Assembly (NCBI GenBank): GCA_014871665.1
Contig: WGSL01000010.1
Coordinates: 1-43,570 of the forward strand
Direction of reading: 5' to 3'
Length of the DNA: 43,570 bases
Origin: Collinsella sp.
GTDB taxonomy: Bacteria > Actinomycetota > Coriobacteriia > Coriobacteriales > Coriobacteriaceae
Every line of letters begins with the position of its first letter. Position 1 is the first letter of the stretch. The notes under the pieces are model-generated. The model worked only from the letters and a program-made list of their open reading frames with translations, searched no databases and was not told where the DNA came from. Below are positions 7,965 through 15,672 of the stretch, in pieces. The translations under genes were made by a program, and so were the position numbers.

Positions 7965-8624
7965 CTAAGAAAGCGTGAGCAGCTCCGGCAGCTGGTCGAT
8001 AATCTTGTCCGCGGCATCCTGGCTAAAGCCAAAGCGCTCCTCGCGCTTGGCAATGACTGTCAGGCCGGCTCGCTTGCCGGCAGTGATGCCAGGCACCGAA
8101 TCCTCGACGCAGCAGCAGCGATTCGCGGGCAGCCCCAGCAGGTCCAGCGCATGCAGGTAGATGTCGGGCTCGGGCTTGCTCTCCTTAAACTGCTCGCCGC
8201 TCACCACATACTCAAAGGCATCCGACAGCCCGCATGCGTTGAGCACTTCCTCGATGCTAACCATGGGAGACGAGCTGGCAAGCGCCACGCGAACGCCACG
8301 GCGCGGCAGCTCTCGAATCGTATCCACGGCGCCTGGGTTAATCAAAGCCTGATAGTCGCGCGGACGCTTATGAGCCCATTCGTCCCAACGGGCCAACGCT
8401 TCATCGCCAGTGAAATGCCCCTTACCGGCGCGCTCAAACCAATCGACCAGCATATGCAGGAAGAACTGATGCGAGGTACCGACCTGCCCATTCAACTCCT
8501 CTTGAGTCAGATTAAGCCCAAGCTCCTTGGCAAACGCGGCAGTCTCGCCCAGGTAGTAATACTCGGTATCGACGATGACGCCATCCATGTCAAAGATAAC
8601 GGCGTCGAACGGAAATGCGGACAC
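7965..8624 (-). CDS. HAD-superfamily hydrolase, beta-phosphoglucomutase/phosphatase-like
   Basis: Soluble phosphotransferase-fold protein of 219 residues. Motif I is FDMDGVIVDTE (two catalytic Asp), motif II is ALASSSP, and motif III/IV is KPEPDIYLHA followed by CCCVEDSVPGITAG. The four-helix cap lies between motifs I and II, as in subfamily IA enzymes (phosphoglycolate phosphatase, beta-phosphoglucomutase). I chose the GTG at 8624 because AGGGAGG lies 5 bases upstream and it begins right at the conserved core (V-S-A-F-P-F); the longer in-frame start overlaps the terminator of the upstream gene. The substrate cannot be predicted. Confidence 0.85.
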   Translation of the reverse strand: MSAFPFDAVIFDMDGVIVDTEYYYLGETAAFAKELGLNLTQEELNGQVGTSHQFFLHMLVDWFERAGKGHFTGDEALARWDEWAHKRPRDYQALINPGAVDTIRELPRRGVRVALASSSPMVSIEEVLNACGLSDAFEYVVSGEQFKESKPEPDIYLHALDLLGLPANRCCCVEDSVPGITAGKRAGLTVIAKREERFGFSQDAADKIIDQLPELLTLS

Positions 8625-8639
8625 GGCACCCTCCCTAAC

Positions 8640-8665
8640 AAAAGGGCGCCCGCAAGCGGACGCCC
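8640..8665 (-). terminator. Rho-independent terminator of the Cof-type gene
   Basis: On the minus strand GGGCGTCCGC-TTG-CGGGCGCCC is followed by TTTTGTT. It lies between the Cof-type phosphatase (8688-9530) and the start of the next HAD gene, whose ribosome site comes immediately after. Confidence 0.7.
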
Positions 8666-8687
8666 GAACCATGCACTATCGGCGATT

Positions 8688-9530
8688 CTAACCCAGTAGC
8701 TGGTCAAGTGCCACCGCGATACCGTCTTCGTTGTTGTTGGCGGTCACCATCTGGGCCACGGCCTTGACTTCATCGACAGCGTTACCCATGGCGACGCCGG
8801 TACCAGCCCACTCGATCATGGACTTGTCGTTCTGGCCGTCGCCAAACGATACGACCTCGCTGGCATCGATGCCGAGCTTGGGCAGAGCACCCTCGAGCGC
8901 ACGGGCCTTGTCGATACCGGGCGCCGTGTACTCAAAGTACCAGCCGGCCGTAAACATGCCCGAAAGCGTCTGCTTAAAGGGCGCGTACATTTCCTCGTAA
9001 TGTGCCTGCAGGTAGGCCGGATCGCCCGCCGTCAGCAGCTTGTCCACGGGATAAGTGTCCACGACCTCATGCAAGCTCTCGACCTCGCGGATCTTAAGGT
9101 CGCAGGCATCGCGCTCGTATTTGACAATGTTTTTCTGCGAGCCATCCGGCAGCGTAATCATGCAGTGGTACGAGTCCTCGACATGCAAGTCGCGACCGAG
9201 CGAGATCATGGGGATCACATCATAGTTTTGCAGATGATCAATCAGACGGTGCAGCTCGTCAGCCGGCATGGCCTGGTCAAAAAGGACCTCATCGGTCTGA
9301 GCGTCGACAACATGCGCGCCATTGAAAGCGACTAGCAGACCGTCATGGTTTTGGAGGTCAAGCTCCTGTGCCAGAGCATGTAGCCCCCATGCGGGACGAC
9401 CCGAAGCCAAGATGAGCTTAATGCCCGACTCCTGCGCCGCGAGCAGCTTTTCGCGCGTACGCGGGCTGATCACCTTCTGATCGTTGGTGAGCGTACCATC
9501 GATATCCATTGCGATGGCTTTAATTGCCAT
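8688..9530 (-). CDS. Cof-type HAD-IIB phosphatase (YidA-like)
   Basis: Sugar-phosphate or flavin-type phosphatase of the Cof subfamily, 280 residues as usual. It begins with IKAIAMDIDGTLTND (motif I). It has LILASGRPAW (motif II), the C2B cap, and ends with the motif IV signature VVSFGDGQNDKSMIEWAGTGVAMGNA. The start ATG at 9530 follows AAGGAGG. It is separated from the downstream HAD gene by a terminator, so the two are probably independently regulated. Family members act on a broad range of small phosphorylated metabolites, so no substrate is assigned. Confidence 0.88.
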   Translation of the reverse strand: MAIKAIAMDIDGTLTNDQKVISPRTREKLLAAQESGIKLILASGRPAWGLHALAQELDLQNHDGLLVAFNGAHVVDAQTDEVLFDQAMPADELHRLIDHLQNYDVIPMISLGRDLHVEDSYHCMITLPDGSQKNIVKYERDACDLKIREVESLHEVVDTYPVDKLLTAGDPAYLQAHYEEMYAPFKQTLSGMFTAGWYFEYTAPGIDKARALEGALPKLGIDASEVVSFGDGQNDKSMIEWAGTGVAMGNAVDEVKAVAQMVTANNNEDGIAVALDQLLG

Positions 9531-9648
9531 ATGTGCCTCCTTGCATCGTTTTTATCGCGCACTATCTTATCCGAGCCGGGGCACGTTCGCACGGCGCGCG
9601 TATGACGGTTGCAAAACCACCCCATTTGAAACAAAGACAAAAAAGTAC

Positions 9649-9675
9649 TTGCAAAGACGCGTTCCGACATATAAG
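9649..9675 (+). promoter_or_regulatory. Possible promoter of the ClpP/VirD4 cassette
   Basis: TTGCAA (9649-9654) and TATAAG (9670-9675) lie 15 bases apart, short of the ideal 17. If used, the transcript would begin near 9681 and carry a leader of about 340 bases. Confidence 0.4.
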
Positions 9676-9807
9676 TTGATAAAAGACCGCCGTTGCGGTT
9701 TTAAGTAGATCGAGCATATGAAGTTTGAGTTTTAGCGTGTAAGAGAAGGAAGATCGGCAAAGTACAACCCCAAACGCAATGACAACTTAATGAGGTAACT
9801 GCCACAT

Positions 9808-9902
9808 GTGAGGCACCCAGGGCATTGCTGTCTCGATTTTGAGCACGATGCCTTCCGCCTTGCATGGGCCGTTCCATCCCGCCCCTGCAGCAACTGCCTC
9901 AC
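9808..9902 (+). ncRNA. Candidate structured RNA element in the cassette leader
   Basis: GTGAGGCA (9808-9815) pairs exactly with TGCCTCAC (9895-9902) and encloses further stems. AGGGCAT-TGCT (9819-9829) pairs with AGCA-CG-ATGCCTT (9842-9854), with one G-U pair. A small ATGG/CCAT hairpin lies at 9864-9877. A closing helix around internal hairpins resembles a cis-regulatory RNA. I recognise no known class (not tmRNA, RNase P, 6S or SRP). This is a pattern reading only. Confidence 0.35.
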
Positions 9903-9937
9903 GGGCTCATTGAAAACCGCATAGCACCCCAACGTCA

Positions 9938-9973
9938 GCACATCACCCACGGCAAGCACATCACTCACGACAA
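9938..9973 (+). repeat. Two tandem 18-bp direct repeats upstream of cassette
   Basis: GCACATCACCCACGGCAA (9938-9955) is followed at once by GCACATCACTCACGACAA (9956-9973), with 2 mismatches. A degenerate third copy (CCAACACATCAACAAAC) extends to 9990. The stretch is nearly free of G on this strand and may be an unstructured leader or a protein-binding array. Confidence 0.6.
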
Positions 9974-10019
9974 CCAACACATCAACAAACAGCACGAACA
10001 TCAACCGATTGGAGAAGCT

Positions 10020-10910
10020 ATGACAAACCACCACGCTGAAGACGGCGATAAGAAAAGCATTCTGGATGCCCGCATTGAGCGAGCATATGCAAACGAATAT
10101 GACGCCGCCTTTGCCGCCGCGACCATCAAGAACTACGCGTCGCTACCGCTCGCGACGATCTTGGCCGATCACCCTCAACCGCTGAAGCGCTGCACAATGA
10201 TCATGGGCGACCCCGACATTCGCAAGCTGACAGACCCCTATGCCCCAAAACGCGACAACGATTCGCACATTCTTACCGTAGGCTGCCTAGCCCATATGCT
10301 TACGGCGCTCGACACGAAACTCAAGCTCGAATGGGAACCCGACGAGCGTCATGAACTCGAAAGCAAGCGGAACACCCTGCGCACCGCACTGTTCCTTCCG
10401 TTGGACGGCCTCAAGCGCTGCAACGTCGAGCTCAATTCACAGGCGCGGCAAAAGCCCGGGACCACGGGGCAGAAAACTCCTAGACCCCATGTGGCCATCG
10501 TCGACCGCAACCGATATAACCGCATGACCGCGCACTTTTCTGCCGAGGGAGCAGCCATAAGGACGCTGATCGACCTGCTGTGCCTCCTGAGCATCAACGA
10601 ACTATTTGAGGGCTATCTCGCCCTTGTTCCCGCGACGGCACCCAAGTCGGTAGCAAAGATCATCGAGACCTGCAGACGCCAGTTTGAGCGCCATCGCAAT
10701 GGCAGCGAGATGAACGCCAGCATCGCGCAGTACTACGCGGCTCATTACAAAAATGACGGATGTGCCCCTATCGAGCATCAGCTGCGGCTCGCCTACACCA
10801 CGCCCGTCGCAACGCTCCATCGCTTTGGAGCCCTTGGCGCTTGCGAGCCGCACGAACAGGCAGCCTGCCCCACAACCGAGCTCGATCTCAGGCTCGGACG
10901 AACCCTGTAG
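10020..10910 (+). CDS. Unknown protein, first gene of the ClpP/VirD4-like cassette
   Basis: I do not recognise this 296-residue protein. It is predicted soluble, with no signal peptide or membrane segment. It looks mostly helical, with charged stretches (DKKSILDARIERAYANEYD; EPDERHELESKR) and a hydrophobic helix near LIDLLCLLSINELFEGYLAL. The C-terminus is poor in motifs, with scattered Cys. The ATG at 10020 is supported by GGAG 5 bases upstream; the frame stays open to 9864 and would add a His-rich N-terminus encoded by the tandem repeats, but without a ribosome site. It stands 63 bases before the ClpP-like gene and in the same direction, so it is likely a functional partner of that protease and the ATPase. 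Confidence 0.65.
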   Translation: MTNHHAEDGDKKSILDARIERAYANEYDAAFAAATIKNYASLPLATILADHPQPLKRCTMIMGDPDIRKLTDPYAPKRDNDSHILTVGCLAHMLTALDTKLKLEWEPDERHELESKRNTLRTALFLPLDGLKRCNVELNSQARQKPGTTGQKTPRPHVAIVDRNRYNRMTAHFSAEGAAIRTLIDLLCLLSINELFEGYLALVPATAPKSVAKIIETCRRQFERHRNGSEMNASIAQYYAAHYKNDGCAPIEHQLRLAYTTPVATLHRFGALGACEPHEQAACPTTELDLRLGRTL

Positions 10911-10973
10911 CCCGCCAGCCCCTCCGCGGGCAACAATCCTATTCCACAACACAACCAACAGAAAGGAGTCCTC

Positions 10974-11591
10974 ATGGACACCAATCATTCCCCCATCATC
11001 AGCCCCCTCACCATGCGTGAATCCGCCCGAGGTATCACGCTCACCAGCATTTACGATGAGATGCTCGCCCGTCGCGAGCTCTCCGTCATGGGAAACATCG
11101 AAACCCCGATGGCCCACGACCTATGCCAGCAGATTCGTCTGCTCGATGCCACCGACCCCAGCCGCCCCATCACCATATTTGTCGCCAGCGCCGGCGGAAG
11201 CGTGCGATCGGGTCTTGCGATCTATGACGCCATGCGCCTCGCATCGTGCCCCATCCGCACCGTCTGCCTGGAATTCGCCGCGTCCATGGGCACCGTGATC
11301 TTTATGGGCGGCGACGATCGCCGTATGGCGCCCCATGCAGAGCTCATGATTCATGACCCGCTGATCCCCCAGGGGGCAGGCGGCTCGGCACTTGCGTTGC
11401 AGGAAACCAGCCGGCGTCTCATGCAGACCCGCAAGACCCTCACGCAAATCCTCTCGGACCGCAGCGGCCTCACGCCCAAGCGCATCCAGTCCCTCACTGC
11501 AAAAGACACCTACCTTTCGGCCGAGCGCGCCGTCGAGCTCGGCTTTGCCCACGAAATTCTCTCGACCACCAAGGAGGTCGCCCATGTCTAA
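10974..11591 (+). CDS. ClpP-like serine protease
   Basis: ClpP/crotonase-fold serine protease of 205 residues. The oxyanion segment ASAGGSVRSG, the nucleophile segment EFAASMGTVIFMGG (Ser104), MIHDP (His127) and AKDTYLSAERAVELGFAHEI (Asp178) match the ClpP catalytic triad in order and spacing. It is clearly diverged from housekeeping ClpP: it has a long N-terminal lead, and no ClpX/ClpC partner is encoded nearby. It follows AAAGGAG. The stop at 11591 overlaps the start of the VirD4-like ATPase gene by 8 bases, which implies translational coupling and probably a shared complex. The partner unfoldase could be that ATPase, which is inference. Phage head-maturation proteases of the same fold are an alternative relation, but no phage genes are present. 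Confidence 0.85.
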   Translation: MDTNHSPIISPLTMRESARGITLTSIYDEMLARRELSVMGNIETPMAHDLCQQIRLLDATDPSRPITIFVASAGGSVRSGLAIYDAMRLASCPIRTVCLEFAASMGTVIFMGGDDRRMAPHAELMIHDPLIPQGAGGSALALQETSRRLMQTRKTLTQILSDRSGLTPKRIQSLTAKDTYLSAERAVELGFAHEILSTTKEVAHV

Positions 11592-12888
11592 CCTCGCCAG
11601 CCGCCTCGCCGCATCTGAGTCCGCATCGTCCACCATCCTCGCCAAGGATCGAACGCTCTCCTGCGACACCCGCCAAACGGGACTCAACAACAACGCACTT
11701 GTGATCGGCCCCTCGGGAGCCGGCAAGACCCGAAACGTCCTCAAGCCCAACCTGCTGCAAATGAACGCAAGCTACATCGTGCTCGACACCAAAGGCACGC
11801 TCTGTCGCGAAGTGGGACCCGTGCTGGCAGCCCACGGTTACCGCGTGCAATGCCTCAACTTCGCCGACCTCAACACCGTCCCGGCCCTTGCGCCCGGCAT
11901 CGAGCGCTGCGGCTACAACCCCCTGAGGCACATTCGCCGCAAGGCGGACGGCAGGCCCAACCAGCAGGACATCCTCTCGGTGGCAAAGGCCATCTGCCCC
12001 ATCGAGGACAACAACCAGCCTTTTTGGGATCATGCGGCGGCAAACCTGCTGTCGTGTCTTATCGCCTACGTCACCGAACAGCTACCCGCCGACGAGCAGA
12101 CGATCAGCTCGGTCATCAAGCTGATCGAGCACCTGCAGGACGGTGCCACGGGTCGATTGTTTGACGACCTGATCACGACCGACCCCCAAAGCTATGCCCT
12201 CTCGCTATGGCGGCGCTACGCCATTACGCAAAATGCCGAGCGCATGCACGCGAGCATCGTCGGCATCCTTGCCGAAAAGGTCATGTGTCTGGGATTCGAC
12301 GGTGCGGCACAGCTCTATCGTGAGTGCCATCAGGTGAACTTCGCTTCCATGGGACACACCCCCTGCGTCCTGTTTGTAACCGTGAGCGATATTGACCGCA
12401 ATCTCGATCCGCTGACCGGCCTCTTTATTTCGCAGGCGTTTATGGGCCTCATTCGTGAGGCCGATAGGCAGCCCGACGGCAGCCTGCCCGTGCCCGTGCG
12501 CTTTATGCTCGATGACTTCGCAAATCTGCAGATCTCCCAGATCGACAACGTGCTCTCGATTATCCGAAGCCGCAACATCTGGGCAACGCTGCTGCTGCAG
12601 TCGACCAACCAGCTCGATGCGCTCTATGGCGAGGCACGCGCACGCTCCATCATGGGCAACTGCGACACGCATCTGGTGCTGGCGTTCCAGGATCCCGAGA
12701 GTGCCCGGGTGTTTTCCGACCGCGCCGACGCGCTGCCCAGCACGCTCATGGCGACGCCGATCGATCGCTCGTGGCTCTTTGTGCGCGGTCGCACTCCCGA
12801 ACAGGTCGAGCGCTTTAGGCTCGAAGACCATCCGCTCTACGGGGAGCTGCCCGAGGCGCAGCGAGACCATGCGGAGGCCGAGATCTAG
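11584..12888 (+). CDS. VirD4/TraG-like ATPase lacking membrane anchor
   Basis: P-loop ATPase of the type IV coupling protein (VirD4/TraG/TraD) family, 434 residues. Walker A is GPSGAGKT (residues 42-49) followed by NVLKPNLLQ; Walker B is RFMLDDFANL (about 306-315); a sensor-like LLLQSTNQL follows at 337-345. NPLRHI and LDTKGTLCRE fit the T4CP core. True coupling proteins start with two transmembrane helices; this one starts almost at the Walker A and has none, so it is predicted cytosolic. It has its own GGAGG (11573-11577) inside the end of the ClpP-like gene. No relaxase or other secretion gene is nearby. It may act as a hexameric DNA or protein translocase working with the protease. The terminator at 12958-12997 follows. 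Confidence 0.85.
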   Translation: MSNLASRLAASESASSTILAKDRTLSCDTRQTGLNNNALVIGPSGAGKTRNVLKPNLLQMNASYIVLDTKGTLCREVGPVLAAHGYRVQCLNFADLNTVPALAPGIERCGYNPLRHIRRKADGRPNQQDILSVAKAICPIEDNNQPFWDHAAANLLSCLIAYVTEQLPADEQTISSVIKLIEHLQDGATGRLFDDLITTDPQSYALSLWRRYAITQNAERMHASIVGILAEKVMCLGFDGAAQLYRECHQVNFASMGHTPCVLFVTVSDIDRNLDPLTGLFISQAFMGLIREADRQPDGSLPVPVRFMLDDFANLQISQIDNVLSIIRSRNIWATLLLQSTNQLDALYGEARARSIMGNCDTHLVLAFQDPESARVFSDRADALPSTLMATPIDRSWLFVRGRTPEQVERFRLEDHPLYGELPEAQRDHAEAEI

Positions 12889-12957
12889 GCGCAGGGTTCT
12901 CGCGGCGCGCGGCGCCCCAGCGATGTTCCACAAAGGCCGTGCGCCCCGGGACTACGG

Positions 12958-12997
12958 CAAAGCAAAGGGGCCCGCATCCGATAGGATACGGGCCCCT
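12958..12997. terminator. Bidirectional terminator between VirD4-like gene and pgi
   Basis: AGGGGCCCG (12966-12974) and CGGGCCCCT (12989-12997) pair perfectly, with an inner ATCC/GGAT extension. On the minus strand the stem is followed by TTTGCTTT, ending pgi. Its position between convergent genes lets it serve both. Confidence 0.75.
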
Positions 12998-13029
12998 GAC
13001 TATAAGGCGCGATGCGTTAACAGCAGCGA

Positions 13030-14724
13030 CTACTTGCGATGCGCGCGATAGAACTCGATGAGCGCCTGGGTCGAAGCGTCCTGCTCGGCCTTGGCGGCGT
13101 CATCGTGGAAGGCCGGGGTAATCTGCTTGGCAAGCTGCTTGCCCAGCTCGACGCCCCACTGGTCGTAGGAGTCGATGCCCCAGACCGTGCCCTCGACAAA
13201 CGTGATGTGCTCGTACAGGGCGATGAGCTCGCCGAGTGCGAACGGGGTCAGCGTGTCGCCGAAGATCGAGGTCGTCGGGCGATTGCCCTCAAAGCAACGG
13301 GCCGGGACGATCTGCTCGGGCGTGCCCTCGGCACGAACCTCATCGGCCGTCTTACCAAAGGCGAGCGCCTTGGTCTGGGCCAGGAAGTTGCCCAGGAACA
13401 GCTCGTGGACATCCTGGCCGCCGTCGGTCGCAGGGTTGGCGGTATTGGCGAAGGCGATGAAGTCGGCCGGAACCACCACAGTGCCCTGGTGCAGCAGCTG
13501 ATAGAAGGCATGCTGGCCGTTGGTGCCGGGCTCGCCCCAGAAGATCTCACCGGTGTCGGAGGTCACGGCGCTGCCGTCCCAGCGGACATGCTTGCCGTTG
13601 GACTCCATGGTGAGCTGCTGCAGGTAGGCCGGGAAGCGGTGCAGGTACTGGCAGTACGGCAGCACGGCGTGGCTCTTGGAACCGAAGAAGTTGACGTACC
13701 AGACATTGAGCAGGCCCATCAGCGCGACGGCGTTGTTCTCGAGCGGGGTGTTGCAGAAGTACTCGTCGATGGCGTGGAAGCCCTCGAGGAACTGCTGGAA
13801 GCGCTCGGGGCCGAGCACGACGATCAGCGACAGGCCCACGGCGGAGTCAACGGAATAGCGGCCACCGACCCAGTTCCAGAAACCGAAGGCGTTGGCGGGG
13901 TCGATACCGAAGGCCTCGACCTTCTCGAGTGCGGTGGAAACGGCGACGAAGTGCTTTGCCACGGCCTCGGCGTTCTGCTCATCGGAGCCGTCGATGGCGC
14001 CCTGAGCCTTGAGCTGCTCGAGCATCCAGGTCTTGACCTCGCGGGCGTTGGTGAGGGTCTCGAGCGTGGTGAAGGTCTTGGAGACGATGATTACGAGCGT
14101 GGTCTCGGGATCCAGGCCCTTGAGCTTCTCGGCCTGGTCGTTGGGGTCGATGTTGGAGATGTAGCGGCAGTCGATACCGGCGTCGGCATAGGGACGCAGA
14201 GCCTCGTAGGCCATGACCGGGCCCAGGTCGGAGCCGCCGATGCCGATGGACACCAGATGCTCGATCTTCTTGCCGGTAACGCCCTTCCACTCACCGGAGC
14301 GCACGCGCTCGGCGAAGGCATACATGCGGTCGAGGACCTCGTGCACGTCGGCGACGACGTCCTGGCCGTCGACGATGAGCTGGCCCTTCTCGCTTGCCGG
14401 GCGGCGCAGCGCGGTGTGCAGGACAGCGCGGTCCTCGGTAGTGTTGATGTGCTCGCCAGAGAACATGGCGTCGCGGCGCTCCTCGAGCTTCACCTCGCGG
14501 GCAAGATCGCACAGCAGCTTGACGGTCTCATCGGTCACCAGGTTCTTCGACAGATCGAAGTGCAGGTCACCGGCGTCAAAGCTCAGCTTGTTCACGCGGT
14601 CGGCGTCAGCAGCGAACCAGGCCTTGAGGTCGATACCTTCGGCCTCGAGCTTCTCCTGATGAGCCTCGAGCGCCTTCCAAGCGGCAGTCGACGTAGCATC
14701 GATAGGTGCGGCAACAGTTGCCAT
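13030..14724 (-). CDS. pgi: Glucose-6-phosphate isomerase
   Basis: Interconverts glucose-6-phosphate and fructose-6-phosphate in glycolysis. The 564-residue protein carries the family signatures VSIGIGGSDLGPVMAYEAL, VSKTFTTLETLTNA, GGRYSVDSAVGLSL, the catalytic Glu/His region LTMESNGKHV and GEPGTNGQHAFYQLLHQG, and a C-terminal SYDQWGVELGKQLAK. The start ATG at 14724 follows GAGGAGG by 6 bases; an in-frame start at 14751 lies upstream inside a leader hairpin and is less likely. It is monocistronic here, between two terminators. It would feed glucose-6-phosphate released by the nearby Amadori pathway into glycolysis, though it is not part of that operon. Confidence 0.97.
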   Translation of the reverse strand: MATVAAPIDATSTAAWKALEAHQEKLEAEGIDLKAWFAADADRVNKLSFDAGDLHFDLSKNLVTDETVKLLCDLAREVKLEERRDAMFSGEHINTTEDRAVLHTALRRPASEKGQLIVDGQDVVADVHEVLDRMYAFAERVRSGEWKGVTGKKIEHLVSIGIGGSDLGPVMAYEALRPYADAGIDCRYISNIDPNDQAEKLKGLDPETTLVIIVSKTFTTLETLTNAREVKTWMLEQLKAQGAIDGSDEQNAEAVAKHFVAVSTALEKVEAFGIDPANAFGFWNWVGGRYSVDSAVGLSLIVVLGPERFQQFLEGFHAIDEYFCNTPLENNAVALMGLLNVWYVNFFGSKSHAVLPYCQYLHRFPAYLQQLTMESNGKHVRWDGSAVTSDTGEIFWGEPGTNGQHAFYQLLHQGTVVVPADFIAFANTANPATDGGQDVHELFLGNFLAQTKALAFGKTADEVRAEGTPEQIVPARCFEGNRPTTSIFGDTLTPFALGELIALYEHITFVEGTVWGIDSYDQWGVELGKQLAKQITPAFHDDAAKAEQDASTQALIEFYRAHRK

Positions 14725-14742
14725 AGAGTCCTCCTCAGCATA

Positions 14743-14766
14743 CGGGCGCACGCCTCCATGCGCCCG
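14743..14766 (-). promoter_or_regulatory. Leader hairpin upstream of pgi
   Basis: On the minus strand CGGGCGCA (14759-14766) pairs exactly with TGCGCCCG (14743-14750) around an 8-base loop, ending about 8 bases before the GAGGAGG of pgi. It may stabilise the message or affect translation. Confidence 0.45.
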
Positions 14767-14845
14767 GACATTCAGATGCCACTATTCTAGCGCAGGTCAA
14801 GACTACAATCAGCGAGCGTTGCCAATCGGCCCCCAAACGGCAACC

Positions 14846-14913
14846 GATTAAAAAGGGACAGGCTTATTTTGGCAGGTCAAACGCTTTACCAACCAATAAT
14901 AACCCGTCCTTTT
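14846..14913 (-). terminator. Terminator after the Fe-ADH-like gene
   Basis: Imperfect arms at 14851-14872 (AAAAGGGACAGGCTTATT...) and 14893-14913 pair over about 20 bases. On the minus strand the hairpin ends in CCCTTTTTAA, as expected for a Rho-independent terminator of the gene at 14924-15448. Confidence 0.55.
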
Positions 14914-14923
14914 ATGGCAAATA

Positions 14924-15448
14924 TTAGGCCGCGGCGCAGATGCTACCGAGCAACTCACGCAGAGGAGACCCGATGCCCTCCAGCAGTTCGGGCGCGATAA
15001 TGGCAAAAACGGGAACCTCACCGGTGCCCACGACAGCAGGCGCCTTGCCCTCCGAGAGAATGCATCCATAAGGGACAAAACCGTCTTCGCCGGCATCGAG
15101 CGCCGCCATGCGACGCGCGAGCTCGCGCGCAAAGCCAGCAGTATCGGCATCGCCAATCGCCAGGACAAAGTCCACGCCCTCATCGGTTGCCAGGGCTACG
15201 GCCTCATCGACCAAATCGTCTCCCCCGTCGCCCCCGGCCGAACCGCAACGAAAGAGTACGCGTTCGAGCAGGGCACGATCGAGCGAGCCCAGCGCCGCCG
15301 AAACGAGCTCATCGCGCGTGTGCTTGTCGCCTCCCAGCACGACCAGTGCCTTGGTGCCGCCATAGTGGGCAACCAATCGCCCGCACCAGCGAGCCACATC
15401 CCCATCCGCAACCAAGCGCGTCGGCATACCAAACCCATAGTTGACCAT
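14924..15448 (-). CDS. Degenerate iron-alcohol-dehydrogenase-like NAD-binding domain protein
   Basis: A 174-residue protein resembling only the N-terminal nucleotide-binding domain of iron-containing alcohol dehydrogenases: an NYGFGMPTRLVADG opening, KALVVLGGD, then DEGVDFVLAIGDADT where active enzymes have AVGGGSxxD, and VPYGCILSEGKAPAVVG. The C-terminal helical domain with the iron-binding His residues is absent, so it is unlikely to be a working dehydrogenase. It may be a decayed gene or a repurposed small protein. I prefer the ATG at 15448 (GGGGA just upstream, and the family similarity starts there); the frame extends to an ATG at 15499 without a ribosome site. A terminator follows. Assignment is moderate because it rests on short matches. 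Confidence 0.5.
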   Translation of the reverse strand: MVNYGFGMPTRLVADGDVARWCGRLVAHYGGTKALVVLGGDKHTRDELVSAALGSLDRALLERVLFRCGSAGGDGGDDLVDEAVALATDEGVDFVLAIGDADTAGFARELARRMAALDAGEDGFVPYGCILSEGKAPAVVGTGEVPVFAIIAPELLEGIGSPLRELLGSICAAA

Positions 15449-15598
15449 TATCCCCACAACCCTTCCGTGCTTTATGGTGGTATCGATCGTTAGGCTCATG
15501 CTACGAAGCGAGCTTTTCCGAGCTGTTTCGCGCTCTTTAGGGCTGCGTTAAAACCCCGATGAAGCCGCACGACCATACTTGCCAAAAAGGGACAGATT

Positions 15599-15627
15599 TT
15601 GACGGTGTCCGTGCAAGCGGGTATTAT
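15599..15627 (+). promoter_or_regulatory. Sigma-70 promoter of the Y-polymerase operon
   Basis: TTGACG (15599-15604) and TATTAT (15622-15627) are 17 bases apart, close to consensus. The -10 box overlaps the left arm of the SOS-type palindrome, so LexA binding would block it. Confidence 0.75.
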
Positions 15628-15645
15628 CGAACAGGTATTCGATAA
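15624..15645. promoter_or_regulatory. LexA/SOS box-like palindrome
   Basis: TTATCGAA-CAGGTA-TTCGATAA is a perfect 8-bp inverted repeat. Its core TCGAACAGGTATTCGA differs by one base from the actinobacterial/Gram-positive SOS box pattern TCGAACNNNNGTTCGA. It lies over the promoter of the error-prone polymerase gene, as expected for a damage-inducible operon. Confidence 0.8.
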
Positions 15646-15672
15646 GAACATGTGTTTGATGGAAGGGCACGG

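Larger units (their letters stand above)
9531..10019. other. 489-base gap: long structured leader of the ClpP/VirD4 cassette
   Basis: This gap separates the divergently read Cof gene and the plus-strand cassette. No convincing gene is seen. It holds a possible promoter (9649-9675), a small GC hairpin at 9686-9699 (ACCGC-CGTT-GCGGT), a nested set of stems at 9808-9902, and two tandem 18-bp repeats at 9938-9973 before the ribosome site GGAG of the first cassette gene. A minus-strand frame with CPGCLTCG is present but has no ribosome site and overlaps the cassette start. Confidence 0.5.

Noticed and set aside
9938..9990. Short tandem repeats as a CRISPR or plasmid iteron array
   Set aside because: Only two good 18-bp copies with no spacers, no cas genes and no replication gene.
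9732..10034. Minus-strand frame containing CPGCLTCG
   Set aside because: The zinc-ribbon-like pattern is short, no ribosome site is present, and the frame overlaps the start of the supported plus-strand gene and a structured leader.
10974..12888. ClpP-like and VirD4-like genes as remains of a prophage or conjugative element
   Set aside because: No capsid, terminase, relaxase, integrase or attachment repeats were seen; flanking genes are ordinary and the three reading frames are intact.
13039..14790. 583-codon open frame antisense to pgi
   Set aside because: It mirrors pgi, has no ribosome site or recognisable domain, and long antisense frames are common in G+C-rich coding DNA.
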